DNA from: Chaunax sp. Z400
Taxonomy: Eukaryota; Chordata; Actinopteri; Lophiiformes; Chaunacidae
Assembly: GCA_037577475.1 (NCBI GenBank)
Contig: CM075184.1
Coordinates: 31,271,094 to 31,335,093, forward strand
Length of the DNA: 64,000 nt
Direction: 5' to 3'
The position numbers and the translations under genes are program-made. The notes beneath the pieces were generated by a model. It was given only the letters and a program-made list of their open reading frames with translations, searched no databases and was not told the origin of the DNA. Shown here in pieces: positions 12,601 to 57,085 of this stretch; the stretch's first letter is position 1; every line of letters starts with the position of its first letter.

Positions 12601-13132
12601 ATGTTTCAGATCAGGTCCTGTTTTATACCTGGAATACCTTTACAGCAGACCCACCTATGAGATCCAGTGACGTTTGATGAAAACTCCAAAATACTACTTA
12701 GGTGGGAAAAGTTGGCAGTCATGCATTCCACATAAAATATCAATGTTCCATTATTAATGTTCTCCTTTAATCCACTATTGACTGTAAATACTCTTTTAAA
12801 AAAAAACATGTGGTTCAAACATTTTATCACCTATGTAAAAATAATTTTTAAAACTCCTGGTTACCATTTCATTTCGGCAATAAACATTTCAATGCTTCTC
12901 TAAAGAATGGAAAAATATCAAACCTCAGCAGGATTTTTGTTGTATCGGTTTAATTTGATTTTTTTTTAAACCCCTCTTCTCTATTTCAAGATTTAGTGCC
13001 TTTTTTGGACGGTAGACTGTTCTGTAATCGCTATGTAGAAAATCTACATATGCCTTTTGTTACCTTTTCATCTGTTGGATAAACCTTAGTTATTTTTAAG
13101 GTGTGTTTTTATTGATATTCTATTTACAAGGG

Positions 13133-13138
13133 AATAAA
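13133..13138 (+). terminator. Candidate poly(A) signal for hmbox1
   Basis: AATAAA at 13133-13138 is followed within 20-50 bases by GTGGTGTGTCTTGGTTTGTT, a strong GU-rich downstream element. This is the best + strand poly(A) site after the hmbox1 stop codon. Confidence 0.6.
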
Positions 13139-16100
13139 AACTGATCAGAGACCATGTGGTGTGTCTTGGTTTGTTTTGTCGTTTGTCTGGATCCAACATT
13201 TCTAAAGAGAGCAGAGAGAAAAACGCTTCTCATTCCTCCAAGTTTTTGGGTCTTAAAGAATTCTGTGAAAGAAAAAAAACCCAAACAAATAACAGTCAAA
13301 GTAAAACAAGTGGACAACAAACATTTACTATCAGTAAAAAAACAAAACAAATACTCTGTTAATCTTCCTCATTTTATTTTTTCTTACCAGATTACTGTTC
13401 AGATAAAAAAAAAAAATTATAAATGTATTATAATACATTTTAGTTCTTTGGATTGCAGCATAGAATTACATAAAACAATTAAATTAATAAAAACCCAAAC
13501 TTGTGCTCAGATTTTTCTTTTTTATATAAGTCTTAATATGCGCATATATACACATACATAGATCAACCAGTCCAATGGTGCACTCACACATACAAACAAC
13601 TCAACACAAAAAAACACTCCACAGAATCAACAGTAGCGACAAATATAACGGATAATGATTAGTAAGGATGATATAGTAATACTGTCGACCAGGCCGGGGC
13701 CAAATTAAACCCAAGCTGGAAAATGTAAATTCTACTTCAGCTGAATGTGTGAAAGGTTTACAGGGGCTGGATGGGCCGTTTCTGCAGGAGTAATAATTGA
13801 CTCAGCAAGCACCAAGCCCTCTCCTTAAGCTCCTGTTAGCCTCTCATTAACACACAGCTCAGCTAAATATGGAAATATGGCTGACGGTGCCTCCAAAACT
13901 TGAATGCAACATGCTCACTTCAACATACACAAATAGGAGACGTTGTATCGGAATTTTCCTGAAAAGTGGAAATTATGAGTCATTACCCATAGGAATAAAA
14001 ATAAAATAATAATGTAACTATCATCTGACAGCCACGTATTGCTTGTTGGTGTGGTTTCCTCGAACATTTGAGAACAGACAGAGAGAACCGGATGCAGCCA
14101 GCTCAGTCGTGAAGAAGGTAATCTTGTCCGCTTGCAAGGCATCAGGGAAGAAGTTGGCAGAACACTCCGGACAGGTGAGAGAGAGAGGTAGTAAAAAAAA
14201 AAAAAAAAAAAGAGGCAGGAAAATGTGTTCTAATGACTCAGAGCTGTCAGGTATGCTACTGTAGGGCAGTGCTGGGGGGTAAAGTCACAGGTTTGGATGA
14301 TTTTCTGCTCGTCCGTGAAGTTCCCTGGGTGAAGGTTTGGGTCTTTTCTGACTCAGGTGTGAAATCAGCTACTAGAGGGGCGCCATGACGACCCTCACTG
14401 CAGTAAGGCAATAATAATAATAATGCAGGAAGTTCAATCAGGATCCCCAATCCCTCTTTAAAACCTGACAGCATCTATGACCCAATGACCTTCTAAATAG
14501 CGTCATCAGAAGATGAACTTCATTGTTAAAAAAAAAAGAAAAAGAATATTCTGTTGACTGGTATATTTTGTTCCTGCTGAAACTAGTCTTGTCTCCACAT
14601 TGAAGGCCACGTTAAAAGCAGGCGATATGTTGCACCAGACCAGTCATCCCATAATTAGCATAGGAAACGCAACAGGAGGTGAAGGCAACGAAGATATGGG
14701 ACCGAACAAAAGCACTTAAGAAAAGGAAGCTAGAAAAATAAAACCATTAAAAAAAAGAGAAACATGAATGGCTGAAGACTTGTGTGGATCAATATTTGCA
14801 CACTGACGATGACTGGAAACGAATCACATGGATAAGAATAGAACTGGATGTGGTTCTTCTTCAGGTTGCCAGTTTTATAAATAACACTGCTGGAGGAAAT
14901 GGAGGCAAGTGAAACAACAATGAATTCATTCTGAGCAACAGAACGAAAGCTTAGGCGTCTCTTTTTACAGCTCCTTATTGAAAAGACTATGTTAATGTCG
15001 GCGTCACGCTTAACTTAGTCTGTTAAACTGCTGCATTCATCATGCTGCCATCTGTGCGCTAGAAATTAAAAAAACACCAGGGTTGCTTATTATCACCTAT
15101 CTGAGTTTAGCTCTGCTGTTGTGTCAAATAAAAGCTCCCAATTTAAACAACAACGTTCATCTATTTACGTGAAACGCAGCGAGTTGAAGGACTACAGCTG
15201 AAAAAAACGACAAAAAAAAAACAAAACTCAAAATACTGAATTCAAAGCAGATAATTCAAACAATTTCAGTACAATTTAAAGAGCAAAACACTTGAGAACA
15301 CGGAATCACAACAAAAATAATCAGGTTGGATTTTTTCTTCTTCTTCCCCTACATATACAAGTGTTCCAGAAACAAAGTCTTCGATTCCTTCTGGAGACTT
15401 CTGTGCAAACGAATTGAAGCGCAGATATGAGAACAGTGTGTGGAAGAAAACGCGGTCGCGTGATTTCTGAGGCACAACAACGTAAAGGGACATCCAGAAG
15501 CCTGAAGTGATCTCAGACCCCTTCAGATGTGGCCCGAGCAAAGACCAGGAAGGGAAAGCACACCAGCTCTTTGGTCCAATCTGAGAAAAATTTTTTTTAT
15601 TTTTTTTAAATCACTTCTATATGCAGGGCAGGTTTTGTGACCGTTCTCAACACAGAAGTGATCTTGAGTGTGTCAGGACAGCGGGGAGGATAATACTTGT
15701 TGCTCTCAGCAGCGTGAAGGAAGCAGAATAAGTTAAGTTGCAGCTGGTGGTCATTTCCCATCTTGGCAAGAACTCGAGGACACAATTTAATGAAAGCCAC
15801 ATTCTCCCATCATTCACTCACACACACACACACACACACACAAACGAACACAAGGGAAACTTCACTCCTTTCCTTCATGACCACATGACTGCTATGAACC
15901 ACAATGTTAAAACGACAAAGAGTGCGACCTACGAACCGCTTCACAACATACCAGACAGCCACCTATAGGAACTAATCTAGAGGATCCTGGGTTTGAAGGC
16001 CCGATAATAAATATACAACAATAATAATAACTACACAACAGTCTCCTCATCTCGCACTTCAGCTCCAATAATAGAATTGCTTCTTCATCTTAAAATATCA

Positions 16101-16911
16101 ATATCAAGCGCCCCATCTTTACTCCCCACATCCTCTTCAAGGCTCACATGACAAAGTGCCTCATGTTTAGAAATTGTACTGCTTCATATTAAAAAAAAAG
16201 GAAGAAATTGGCCACAGAACCAAGAGCGCAGACTTCTCCAATCTGGGATTAAAAATGTAAATTACTGGATTCCAATATAGCACACAGTAAGAGATAGTGT
16301 TCGATAAATCGGTCGATACGTTTACAGTTAAATTTTCAATGCTAATAGCAGCGATTTTCATGGAATCACTTGTGCAATATTCATTAGAATTAAAAAAAAA
16401 AGAAGAAGAAAAAAAGGCTTTATCAATTTTCATGCGAAAAATGCATGTTTACGAGCATTTAAATATAAATAGTGAGTTCACGCCTCAGGAATTAAGGAGA
16501 CGCACGATATACAGAATGGAAACACACGTTGTGTCATTAAGATGATGGACATACTGGGTGTGTTTACATCCACGCAGTATTCCAGATAATGCATTTAGTC
16601 AACTCAGCTCATTAGAAATCTGTATCGACGTCTCGGTACACGAGGATAAACTGAATTGTCACCGTAGAAACAGCTAAGAGGAAGGAAAACCCGCCTCTTT
16701 GGACATCAGTAATATGTCAACTAGCATATTCAGGTTTGTCTTCATCAGGATGTGAACCCAGCCTAGCTGACGATGAGACATGGTTCTTTTCCATCATTCA
16801 CCAAAACAGGACATGCCTATTGGTTGATGAGGCAGCATCACGACTCGAACACTTCACACTGACCTCAGTGTGTTTATTAAAGGTATGGCCTTTCTACAAA
16901 GGCTGAAATAT

Positions 16912-16950
<39 letters not shown>

Positions 16951-17052
16951 AAGCTCCCATAACACTTGAGACATCTTATATTTCTTCTGGCTACCACCAT
17001 GAGATAAACGTAACCTGCCCAGTTTGTAAAAACAGAGGCTTTTCGCTCTGCG

Positions 17053-17074
17053 ACCCTGATGACATCATCAGGGT
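17053..17074. repeat. Perfect palindrome containing a CRE-like core
   Basis: Arms ACCCTGATGA and TCATCAGGGT flank a central CA. The centre reads TGACATCA, close to a CRE/AP-1 site, and TGACATCATC is repeated directly at 17075-17084. Confidence 0.8.
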
Positions 17075-17147
17075 GACATCATCAGCTTTAATGTCTCAGA
17101 CTTTATAAAGCTCCCTCCAGAGCTGCAGACATTATAATAACACGACG

Positions 17148-17794
17148 CCCAAAAAAATTTGGGACACTATGTAAAACATTAATAACTGTGTGAATGTGAT
17201 CATTTCCTAATCCTTTTTGACATTTAACTCCACTGAAAACAGTACAAAGACAATATACATATGTATATGACTTCAGTGATTTTTGTAAATATATGAAAAT
17301 TCTTAATTTTTAGTAATACTTCTCAAAAATGTTGAGAAAGGAGCAACAAAAGAGCAGGAAAGTTGTGGAATGTTCAGAAACACCTGATTGGATCCTTCCA
17401 CAGGTAAAGAAGTTAATGGTAACAGGTGATTGGATCATGATGGTAACAGGTGATTGGATCATGACTATAAAAGGTTCAGTCACTCTCAAAGCAAAAGCTT
17501 CACCACTTTGTGAAAAAGCCTGTGGACAAACAGGCCCAACAGGTTAAAAACTTTTTAGGATTTCACCATCTACAGCCCATAATATGACCAAAAGCTTCAG
17601 ATAAGTCTCTGGACAAATCTCTGCCTGTAAGGGACGAGGACTGAATGAACCTTCGATCCCTCAGACAGACATGATTCCATGAAGCGTATTTAATACATGG
17701 GCTCTGGAAAACTTTGGAAAAACTTGGAAATTGCAAATCATTGCATTCCGTTTTATTGACATTTTACATAATGTCCCAACGCTTTAGGAACTGG
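17148..17794 (+). mobile_element. Internally deleted Tc1-like DNA transposon remnant
   Basis: Ends are imperfect inverted repeats: TTTGGGACACTATGTAAAAC on the left and the reverse complement of ATTTTACATAATGTCCCAAC on the right. Internal words such as GAGCAACAAAAGAGCAGGAA, GTTGTGGAATGTTCAGAAAC and GCAAATCATTGCATTCCGTT match the teleost Tc1-like family as I remember it. Most of the transposase region is absent. A 24-bp unit (GGTAACAGGTGATTGGATCA and neighbours) is tandemly duplicated at about 17418-17463. Confidence 0.8.
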
Positions 17795-18578
17795 GTCTGT
17801 ATAGAACTGCTGTGCTCCTTTGACTTATGGAAAAGTACTGGGAGCACATGTGTATCCCGTCTACATTCTTTATGAATTGATGGTCGACACAAAGTATGAA
17901 ACAGTGCTGTGGTGTGCTGCCAAAGCTTCCCCATTAATTCAAATACACAGAATAAGGTCACTGTAAAATGTTCCAAGTCCTGCTGGAATGTGATATACAA
18001 TAAAAAAAAAAAATCAAAGCCTGCCACATCATCTTGTATTTTCTTTAACAGACATGCCTGAAATGTTCAGACAGTCTGAATTGCTCTGGAGTTGGATATA
18101 AAAAAAAACATACAGCTTATTCTCCCAGTCGTGTCGTTAGGAGATAAAAAGATTAAAAAATACAGAGAAGCTAATCGATTCTCTTCTCACTTTCTTTTCC
18201 TCAACAGATACACTTGCTTATTTCCCACCAACACAACACCGCAAACAGTATCTACCATAGAACCACACATCTAGACGGCCCTCTCAGACGGAGAACATGT
18301 TCTAGTTTGAGGTCGTCGATAACCTCATCATTACTTGGTTTAATGAATCTGCCTGCACTTCTACCTGCTCTGCTCAAACACAGATACTTCTTTATCCAAC
18401 GTCTCCAGTGCAAAATCAACTTGTAAAGCCTCCCAGTACAAAAACGGCTTGCTCCCATAGTGGCTTCGTCCAACAAGGGCTGAACTTCTCCTACTTTACA
18501 CACATAATCTTCAGCATCGACACGACTACGACAGTATCAACTTCTTTTGTGTGCACATGGCAGCACTGTACATTTACA

Positions 18579-18583
<5 letters not shown>

Positions 18584-18640
<57 letters not shown>

Positions 18641-18656
18641 ACACACACACACACAC
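18584..18656. repeat. (CA)n microsatellite
   Basis: About 70 bp of CA dinucleotides with one GACA interruption near 18636. Confidence 0.95.
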
Positions 18657-19175
18657 GGCACACACTCCCCGTCCTTTCCCCTCTGCAGTCCCTGAGATCA
18701 CCTCACACTTAGCTCAAGGCATCCTCTTCAACACAAACACAGCTGTCAGGAATTAAATATACAGAAAAACAAATGCAAACAAAGCCATGGTGAAGGCACA
18801 TATTCTGGGAGGATCTGTGTTCACGAGGAAAGAGGAGGAGTCCAGAAGGAGGAGACGTGTCTCAAAGCAACAATGAGCCACAAGTGTTCGTCTGCAGACG
18901 ACTTAACGGGAACGGAAGCTGGAGCAGGGGATTCTGGGACACTGAGTTTTAAGGACTATTTAGTAACATCATATCCAGGGATGCAAACACATCACGGGGG
19001 GGAAACCATCAACAACGCAGAGATAATGCTTAACACTTGATCAATTTACACAAACAAGAAAGTCACCGTTGACCTCACATGACCCCCGCTGCATCATTCA
19101 CTACAGAGGGAACGTCGCCACCTGTCGTTCACTGGTAGCAGCTCCTCTGCTTCAGCCTTATGAGGTAGGTAGGTA

Positions 19176-19280
19176 TTCAGGAACACTGCCTCTGGCGGCC
19201 ACAGGGGATGAAGTAGACCGAAGGTTACGGACGTAACCGCGGTTCTGTGAAACCGGGATGACCGCCAGAGTGTTCAGTCA
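19176..19280. mobile_element. Palindromic foldback element
   Basis: Arms GAACACTGCCTCTGGCGG (19181-19198) and CCGCCAGAGTGTTC (19262-19275) are complementary with a small bulge. The interior includes GGTTACGGACGTAACC, itself a near-perfect palindrome. Such GGTTACGTANGTAACC-containing short elements are common in teleosts. Confidence 0.65.
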
Positions 19281-20003
19281 CTTAGAACTTTGTGAGCCGT
19301 GACAAGATACTGTAGGACTGATGATCCACTGGGGGATCACTACTGGGGGGGAATCATACTGGGGGGATCATACTGGGGAGGTCAAAGGTGACTTTGTTAA
19401 TATAAATATTCAACCTGCACTTGCATGAGATGGAAGATCCAGTGTTGAGCGCTGCCGAAGGGGGTCATCCAGGATTCATAGAGCTGTAGTTATATCTATA
19501 ACCACCCCATTGTCACTAAGATACACAATTTTTAAAAAAAAAGTAATTTGATCTATTTCCTCATTTACAAATAACATGATGCACGTATTCTAGAGAGACA
19601 TAATAGAAGAAGAAATGTCAAAGACGACAATTCAATATTCCTCATTAAGGCAGCAGCCTGTCACAAAAAAAATGTCTACTGTATCTATCAGAATACCCAT
19701 ACAGTATATTTTGATCATTTTGTAGCTATGGCAACTAAAAATATCTAAAACATTATGGAAGGTGAAGAGGAGAAAATTTAGAAGTGGTGAAATTTAAATA
19801 GAAAAGACTTGATTCTCAAAGTGTTTTTTATGGACTCTAAAACGAGCGCCCTGGTTTAAAAGCACAGGAAAAGCAAATGAAAAAGTGACACAGTTTGCAT
19901 CCCTGTATATCAGCTCAGGAAACAACTCTGAGGTCAGTCAACCAGTCCCAGCCCAGAACCCCACGGAGCTCCGACACTCCAAAAAAGTCCACACGGACTT
20001 CCA

Positions 20004-20009
20004 TTTATT
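20004..20009 (-). terminator. Candidate proximal poly(A) signal for kif13b
   Basis: On the minus strand this reads AATAAA and is followed by GTCCGTGTGGACTTTTTTGG, a GU/U-rich downstream element. It lies about 320 bases past the kif13b stop. A distal alternative is AATAAA at 16873-16878 (minus), which would give a 3.4-kb 3'UTR. Confidence 0.4.
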
Positions 20010-20327
20010 CTAAGCAGTCTTCCCACTGACTGACTTCATTCAACATCATCTTCCAACACAATAAATAGTCCTTCCGTGGACTTTCATAAACTCTTCATCG
20101 ACTTAGTTGTGTTCATTCTGAACAGTTTCTTTACTCTAATTTTTATCCACTGCCTATGAATGGATGTTGTGAATGTCATTTTCAAACCACAGGAGGATAG
20201 GCAGTAAATCAGTTCTGTTGTGTGAGCCTGTTGCATAGCTGGGAGGAGAAGAAGAAGAAGAGGAGGAGGAGGAGGAAGACGGCTGTGGGGAGTTCATCTC
20301 TCCCATCCAGCACCCGCTCTCCTCCTC
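20010..20327 (-). other. kif13b: kif13b proximal 3'UTR
   Basis: Sequence directly after the kif13b stop (20328-20330). It includes a CTT/TCC-rich tract on the minus strand (20242-20280). No further coding exon. Confidence 0.6.
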
Positions 20328-51995
<31,668 letters not shown>

Positions 51996-52260
51996 GCTGA
52001 ATCCTTACCCAAGGGAGGGGAGGTAACGCTGATCCAAAATAAATCAGCTATTCGGCTAAATAAGCATCCACGAGCCTGGAAATGTTGCGCTAGCCGGAGT
52101 GTCGGCCAGCTAGCTTCGCTCAGTCTTGCTCCATAGACCAGGCATGTCCACGGAAAAACTAAAAAACCAGGGGAAAATCCCGCAGGAAGCCACCCGCCAC
52201 CGCTTATCTTCTTCTTCTGCTCATATTCCAGGCTAATTCAAATCCACAGAGGCGTGGAAG
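51996..52260 (-). other. kif13b: kif13b 5'UTR, part in exon with the ATG
   Basis: In gene sense an acceptor with a good pyrimidine tract (CCCTTCCTTTCCAG) ends at 52261, and exon sequence then runs to the ATG at 51995. The leader is GC-moderate with several CpG. An in-frame TAA precedes the ATG by 12 nt. Confidence 0.55.
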
Positions 52261-52483
52261 CTGGAAAGGAAGGGAGAAATGTAAATTATGTAGGCCCAAG
52301 ATATTACAGCAGCTGGTGGATGTGAGTGAGCAAACATATGCTAACTTATCAGCAAGGCAAAAAAAGGGCTAGCCAGCTAATTTGTCAGGCAAAGTGAGGG
52401 GCAGCAGCGGCAGGAAAGAAGCAAGTTTTATCCATGTCCTATCATAACATCCATAGACACTACCCAAACTTCAAGCTACATAC

Positions 52484-52640
52484 CTCAGTGGACTCATGCC
52501 AGGGTGACACCCGCTAACCTTCCCGTATAACCGTGAGAGATCTCTCCACAACCGCCTGGCGATGATTTTACCAACAGAATCCACTGTGTCCTCCCTCTGT
52601 CGAGCTACAAGCAGCTAGCAGCACCCGCACTTCCGCCTAA
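52484..52640 (-). promoter_or_regulatory. kif13b: kif13b non-coding first exon and promoter region
   Basis: In gene sense a strong donor GAG|GTATGT lies at 52484/52483, pairing with the 52261 acceptor. Just upstream is GCGGAAGTG (52628-52636, minus), an ETS/GABP-type site typical of CpG-type promoters without TATA. Transcription probably starts between about 52500 and 52640; the exact start is not visible. Confidence 0.5.
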
Positions 52641-52687
52641 ATGCTACCCTTTCAAATTAAGGGCAGTATCTTAGATTCCAATGTCTG

Positions 52688-52882
52688 TGTTTGTTGGTTC
52701 ATCTGTTTGTCTGTTTGTTTGTTTGTATGTCTCTGTGTTTGTCTGCCTGCCTGCTTGTTCGTTCGTTTGTTTGTTTGTTTGTCTGTCTATCTGTCTGTCT
52801 GTCTGTTTGTTCATTTGTTTGTGTGTCTGTTAATCTGTCTGTCTGTATGTCTGTTTATTTGTCTGTTTGTTTGTTTGTTTGT
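52688..52882. repeat. Degenerate TGTC/TGTT tetranucleotide repeat
   Basis: About 195 bp of GTCT and GTTT units directly upstream of the kif13b promoter. It gives false Cys/Val/Leu-rich frames on the + strand. Confidence 0.9.
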
Positions 52883-53250
52883 CAACAAGATGTTTCGAAA
52901 TGTTGTCAATAGATTTTGATGAAATGTGTGTGTCTGTGGATTTCGGGCCAATGAAGAGTTAATTAACATTTAACACCTATTTCTCCTTTCAGAGGGGCAG
53001 AAATTGCCAAAAGGCTCCTCCAAGAGAAAACAATTTTCCAGCTGTTCAGGTTTTAGTGACAATGACCTTGGCGGAGGAGGTGTGAGCTCTCTGAGTGCTT
53101 TCTAGTTGTATTGTGAAACTTTTTTAGCTAAACTAACATTCCACTTTGTTCTGTTGTTTTTACAGCTCCATGGGATAGGCTCCAGCCCCTCCGTGACCCT
53201 ACACAGGATAAGTGGTTACAGAAAATGAATGAATGAATGAATGATTCTAT
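52883..53250 (+). repeat. Cluster of two degenerate teleost interspersed repeats
   Basis: The first part (to about 53110) has AATAGATTTTGATGAAATGT and ends CTTGGCGGAGGAGGTGTGAG with CTCTCTGAGTGCTTTCTAGT, the end of a common teleost family. The second (53168-53250) is the GGGATAGGCTCCAGCCCCTC ... GGATAAGTGGTTACAGAAAA tail followed by (ATGA)n. Confidence 0.65.
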
Positions 53251-56200
53251 TGATCAAACCACCTAAGGGGCCAGGGACGGATGTCAAATGCAAACAAAAT
53301 GTAAAAGCCTCCAGGTCTAATCACACAATCCTACTTTCACAGTTAAAATGATCTTTTAAACATTCATGTAGGTCAAAGATGCTATGATGATCAAAACTTG
53401 TGTTAGTTTCTAAAACTTTTTCAGACAGCTTTTAGGAAATGTTCAGTCTTTCTTGAAGGACAACATTCAGGGAACATTATTGTTGAAAAACATTTGAGCA
53501 ATGTTCCCTAAAGGTTTCTTAAAGTTTTCACACAAAAAAATCTTTGGAACCCTTCAGAGAACATTCCCTAAATGTTCTCAGATGGTAATATTCAAACGAA
53601 GAGGTGAATTGGGAAAGTGGGAAAATGGGCAAATTTAAAAACTTTTTTCATATGTACATACATAACCAGAAACCAGAAACTATCCCGTGTCTCGTGCCAA
53701 TGGGATAGTTTCTGGTGTGCACCAGATAGTTTTCCGTGCGCACCAGAAACCTATAGATTTTTTCCCCCACTTTTTTGTCAAGAGAAAAGGAAAATCAGTG
53801 TTCACCAAACCCCACTGGCTCTTGCTGGGATTTGATCAGAAGAAAGCAGCTGAGACCACTAGAGGACACTCTGGTGCAAGATGTGACAGCATTGAAGTGC
53901 ACGTGGTGCATATTATAGTGAACAACTAGCTGTTTCTGTGAACACCCTTTGCAGTGCACTGTATTTTACCACTCACTTGTGTAACCTCTACATGTTGGTA
54001 GTATTAGTCATGGTTACCTCATGAAGGGGCTGGAGGTCATAACTTTTTCTCTTCACTCATTCTTTTCAGATTCACCCCAACATCACCTATAAGCTTAAAC
54101 CAATTCCTTTTTTACTTTTGCTCCCAGTGTGTCTGTAATATAGTGATTGGAGGGACAGACCATTTTTAACTCTCGTCGTCACAATGTCACGAGCGTGGGC
54201 AGAGGGGAGAAAAATCCAGACAGGGATGGCATCCTCCCTCTTTTTTTAGGACCCACGTACATGCCTGCGTCGGCTGGCACTGCTTACGTATGAAGGCCTT
54301 TTAGCTGTCATTATTTTTACTGGTGGGTCCTGGTGAAAGAGTATGGCTGAAAAAAGTGACTTAATTTTAAAGTTAGCTGTAGCACTCCTTCAAAAGACTG
54401 AGATTCTGGGAATGAAAATTATAGAAAAGCAAATGTATATTTGAAAATAAAATATATATTATTAATATCTTATAATTATATTTTATTTTGTATTTTTTTC
54501 TGTGTAAATTCTGTCCAAGGGGTTAGCATGAACAAATATAAACTGATAAAGTACATTGAACTGTACATTGAGGTATTATTAAATTTTGATGGTACTCACA
54601 GTATAATGGTGAGATGGCCGGTGGGGTTTCAGTATTAAAGCGTTTTACCAAGAATACACAGGTCTTGATAGTCAAACACTGGGATCCATCATATTGTTTA
54701 CACTCATGCGCAGACAATGGTGACAGACAAACTGGCAGAGGTGAACTGAGAGTTTCAATGCATATATGCAGATACAACACATAATGTCCCACTTCAGTGG
54801 ATGGACTGGGCTCACATGATCTTTGTCAACTTGTAAAGTCAAACATTTCTAAGATTATCACCAGGAAGTTGACCAAGTCTAACCATAAGACATGGGGAGA
54901 ACATGCAAATAGTTAGCTCGGCTTAGTATAAAGACCAGAAACGGGGACATAGCTTGCCTTGTTCTAGCTAAAGATAACACATGAACCTACCAGCACCTTT
55001 AAAGCTAAGGATTTATACTGTACATGTTACATATGCATCTAACACTGTATCCATCTAAGTAACTTCTTATTAGCACCTTAAACATTTTGTTAATCACAGG
55101 GTGTTAAAGATGAACGGAAGTCAAGCTTACGGAATTTTCAGTGGTGTAATTCATTCAACGTATTAACTTGTGGCTAATATAAAACAATCACAAGATATTA
55201 CCTAATTTAATATGTTGAAGAGGTTTGCTTGAATACTCCTTTAAGGTATGAACTAGCACACAATGGATTCTGGGATACCGTGGCCTGCAAAGGGTACAGC
55301 GGTTGCGTCCTTCAAATTCTGGCAAAAAAAACAACAACTTTCGCTTTTGCAACTACATTTGGATGAGCTTTAGTAACGGTCCACGGCTTGTCTCTTCATT
55401 ATGATGTATCTGTTCCAGGAATGAAAACTTTACCTCCATTCGCCTAGAATGACGTATGATTACACTGAACCACTGAGAGGAAATGCGGATGTCAAACAAT
55501 TATTTGAATGTGTCACATTGTATACATAGGAGAGCTGGAAATAGCAGGTTTAAACAGAAGATGTGGGGGGGGGGCAAAATGCGGAGAGGAGATGTCACAA
55601 TGACATCATGACACATTTTTAGTGACTGGATAAAAAAAAAAATGAAGTTATGCCCCACAGGCCTGTTTGCTTTCTTTCAAGCTTGTTAATTCAAAGTAAA
55701 TGTTTGCACCCCACTAAGGAAGGAAACCTGGAGGGTTGAGAGTGATTACAACTCCCAAGGGGTTTTCCTTTGCAAAGGGCAGGGGCTTTGAAGAATATTA
55801 AGAACACTCCTACTGTTTACCTTATTTAATTTCAATCAGCATCTTCCACTCAGGGCAATGAGGTACTTGCCTCTTGTTATCTTCTCCACTCCGATACATA
55901 CAGCAAATACATATCAAATGAAAGGTCAGAGGTCACCAGGGAGAAGCACTCTGGAAGGACCTCATATGGACAAACAGTTTAAAAAAAACTAAAAATGTAA
56001 CGGCTGAGAGCAACAACATGATGTACGTCACAGATCACTTTCTTATCGTGTTCCTGCAGAGCGAAGAGAATTCTGCTGATCCTAAATTTCAAATCCAAGA
56101 GACACATAAAAGCTACTTTTGAGCAGAAAAAGTATTTTTTACGCACAACTTGTGTTTCACTGGAAAAAGGACTATATATCACTGAACATGTGAACATCAT

Positions 56201-56863
56201 ATGCTAACAGAAATCTGTGTGGTTATGTGTATCAAAGTCTCAATTTTGTTGTTTTGGCTAGTAGAATTATTGGGTATGAAAGCATTTTACTCAATAAATG
56301 TTTAATGTTTAAAACTACTGAAAGCCTCCTCCTTAAACATGAACTTGTTAAAGAAAAGACTCAGGCTACTTTGGGAAGCTTGTGCAACGAAGCTACTGGG
56401 ACCAGTTGGGGTGCAGTGAAATGTCCACGAGGCTGAGGGTCTATAAATTTGGGAAAATCATCCAATACAGGTGAGTGACAGGTGGATGATTATGCGTACA
56501 TGTGGATGCGAATGAACTCACAACACTAACACAGACAGTGGATGAGTTTGCAGACTTGCATATCATTGGCCTTGGAGGTGGAATGTGCTTTCTGCTTTGT
56601 TGAATTTGCTTAATTTTTTTATGTCAAGCAGCTGCACAAAATAATTTCATCTGAATCCAGATATGTTTTTAAGTAACTCAAAAAATATGGATTTAGAAAA
56701 GAAAAAGATCTAAATCCAGAAAAATATCTGTATTTAGATAAAATCATTTCATACAACCACATAACAAAATTAAGCAGGATTTTTTTTTTGTGGATATTAA
56801 ATTTTTGTGAACATCTGGATATCTGAGGGATGCTTTATCCTACTCTGTATTTCTTTTGCCTTG

Positions 56864-56904
<41 letters not shown>

Positions 56905-57051
56905 TTGTGTGTGTGTGGATGTGGTGATGGGAGTGATAAGGGTGGAGGGGTTGAGGAGGAGGAGGAGGTCTGATTCCTTATCTGCTCCTTCGTTGAAATG
57001 ACATGATTACAGTAATTGTTCCGGCCAGTAATTAGACCAAAAAAGGAGATA

Positions 57052-57085
<34 letters not shown>

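Larger units (their letters stand above)
8219..13138 (+). other. hmbox1: Probable hmbox1 3'UTR
   Basis: No coding exon or splice structure follows the stop at 8216-8218, and the first convincing poly(A) signal with a GU-rich downstream element is at 13133. The stretch is AT-rich with T-runs (10258-10269, 10612-10626, 12168-12183). It contains a degenerate interspersed repeat near 9425-9620 and an 8-bp stem around 13032-13050. Earlier AATAAA hexamers (8469, 12879) could give shorter transcripts. The 4.9-kb length is an inference. Confidence 0.55.
13139..20003. other. Region between the two gene ends; part may be kif13b 3'UTR
   Basis: No coding exon found on either strand. Contents: CA/TG microsatellites (15820-15842, 16914-16948, 18584-18656), a Tc1-like remnant (17148-17794), a foldback element (about 19176-19280), a 22-bp palindrome (17053-17074), and possible minus-strand poly(A) signals at 13373, 16873 and 20004. 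How much is transcribed as kif13b 3'UTR cannot be told from sequence. Confidence 0.5.

Noticed and set aside
16914..16948. Regularly spaced repeats considered as CRISPR or satellite
   Set aside because: Plain TG dinucleotides with no spacers.
53690..53755. Short inverted GTGCGCACCAGAAAC-type copies as a regulatory array
   Set aside because: They resemble a known class of teleost short repeat and have no gene context.
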